A stretch of DNA of 14,068 nucleotides, from assembly GCA_964398955.1 (NCBI GenBank), contig CAYNOZ010000038.1, positions 1 to 14,068 on the forward strand. The letters run 5' to 3'. Each line of letters starts with the position of its first letter. The first letter of the stretch is position 1. Under the pieces are notes generated by a model. It saw only the letters and a program-made list of their open reading frames with translations. It made no database searches and had not been told where the DNA came from. Source of the DNA: CAYNOZ01 sp964398955 (GTDB taxonomy: Archaea; Methanobacteriota_B; Thermococci; Thermococcales; CAYNOZ01). Shown here one piece after another: positions 13,668 through 14,068 of the stretch. A program made the translations under genes and the position numbers.

Positions 13668-13853
13668 ATGGATGTGGAAGAAGCCTTAGAAAAAAGAAAA
13701 AAATTAGAGACTGAAGTAATGGAGATTGAGAAAAAAATTAGAGGAACTGAAGGAGACTCTAAAGAACTGAAGAAGGAACTAGTAGAAAAAGAAAATAAAT
13801 TAAAAGAAGTTGAAGAAAAAATTGATACTGAATATGAACAAGGGAATTATTGA
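13668..13853 (+). CDS. Small coiled-coil protein of unknown function
   Basis: A 61-residue highly charged frame, rich in Glu and Lys. Nearly the whole length shows a heptad-like spacing of Leu, Val and Ile (for example LEKRKKLETEVMEIEKKI and LKKELVEKENKLKEVEEKI), so a short two-helix coiled coil with a turn around GTEGDSKE is likely. There is no signal peptide or membrane segment. The ATG follows GGAGTAAGGTACT, an acceptable ribosome site, and base use resembles the neighbouring genes. I do not recognise a family. It lies 84 bases after trkA, with T runs between them, so it is probably transcribed separately. The risk that it is a chance frame in A-rich sequence is modest. Confidence 0.6.
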   Translation: MDVEEALEKRKKLETEVMEIEKKIRGTEGDSKELKKELVEKENKLKEVEEKIDTEYEQGNY

Positions 13854-13945
13854 GTTTTGCTATTATGTTAGGACCTTGGTTTTTTTAATGATTTAGAATA
13901 AATGTTTCGGTTCTTTTTTACGGTTATTTTTCTTTTTATATATTT

Positions 13946-14068
13946 TTATCTATTTTTAGAATGTTTTAAACCTATTTTAGTTTTATCCTGATTTTTATCG
14001 GACATTATTATTTTTGTTGGTATTTTAACTGTATTTGGATTATTGAATTTTTTTATCATTTGTATTCT
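13946..14068 (-). CDS. Possible C-terminal tail of a gene entering from the right edge
   Basis: The minus strand is open from the window edge to a TAA at 13946-13948: 40 sense codons, ending GLKHSKNR. The other two minus frames close within about ten codons. The A- and C-rich character of this strand is the same as that seen at the 3' ends of other genes here. It has no recognisable domain, so the call rests only on an open frame and composition. Between it and the small coiled-coil gene (13854-13945) the sequence is T-rich on the plus strand and probably holds that gene's terminator. Confidence 0.3.
   Translation of the reverse strand, partial: RIQMIKKFNNPNTVKIPTKIIMSDKNQDKTKIGLKHSKNR

Overview
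The window looks like draft (gapped) genome sequence of an AT-rich archaeon. Start codons follow GGTG or GGAG Shine-Dalgarno sites. Promoters carry TATA-like boxes and genes end in oligo-T runs. The gene families (MEDS-domain PAS kinases, an HTR-like KaiC-type ATPase, an AsnC/Lrp regulator, a single-RCK TrkA) are typical of Euryarchaeota in the methanogen/haloarchaeal sphere. A methanogen-related lineage is my best inference; the species cannot be named from this window. Two runs of N (10 and 100 bases) mark assembly gaps, both in or beside the MEDS kinase.

Layout. Positions 1-2735 (minus strand) hold a codB-codA cytosine uptake and deamination operon; codA runs off the left edge. Positions 2736-3632 are non-coding apart from the first 11 codons of a MEDS-type gene. 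This stretch is a tandem duplication: about 300 bp of upstream sequence occurs twice, separated by the 10-N gap, and the first copy leads into the truncated gene start. Positions 3633-6252 encode a MEDS-PAS-PAS-PAS protein ending in a degenerate histidine kinase module; it is interrupted by the 100-N gap but is probably one gene. Positions 6385-8946 encode a canonical hybrid kinase (REC, four PAS, HisKA, HATPase). A convergent Asp/Glu racemase-family gene (8971-9648, minus) and an AsnC/Lrp regulator (9936-10430, minus) follow. The right part is on the plus strand: an HTR-like KaiC-type ATPase (10800-11558), a cysteine synthase family enzyme (11730-12701), a TrkA subunit (12888-13583) and a small coiled-coil protein (13668-13853). 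A possible gene tail on the minus strand touches the right edge.

How the genes fit together. The codBA operon should import cytosine and convert it to uracil, but the deaminase carries Ser where the E. coli enzyme has Asp314, so its substrate range is open. The two kinases are neighbours with related leader sequences. One has lost the phospho-accepting His and ATP-binding residues and the other keeps all of them, which suggests a sensor pseudokinase working with an active partner, with no DNA-binding response regulator beside them. The remaining genes look like independent transcription units.

The most interesting points are the pseudokinase beside an intact kinase, the duplicated upstream region with a paired-arm inverted repeat kept in both copies, a leader motif shared by all three kinase starts, the natural Ser in the cytosine deaminase pocket, and a 5'-to-3' shift in synonymous codon use within genes (T/G-ending codons early, A/C-ending late), clearest in the hybrid kinase.
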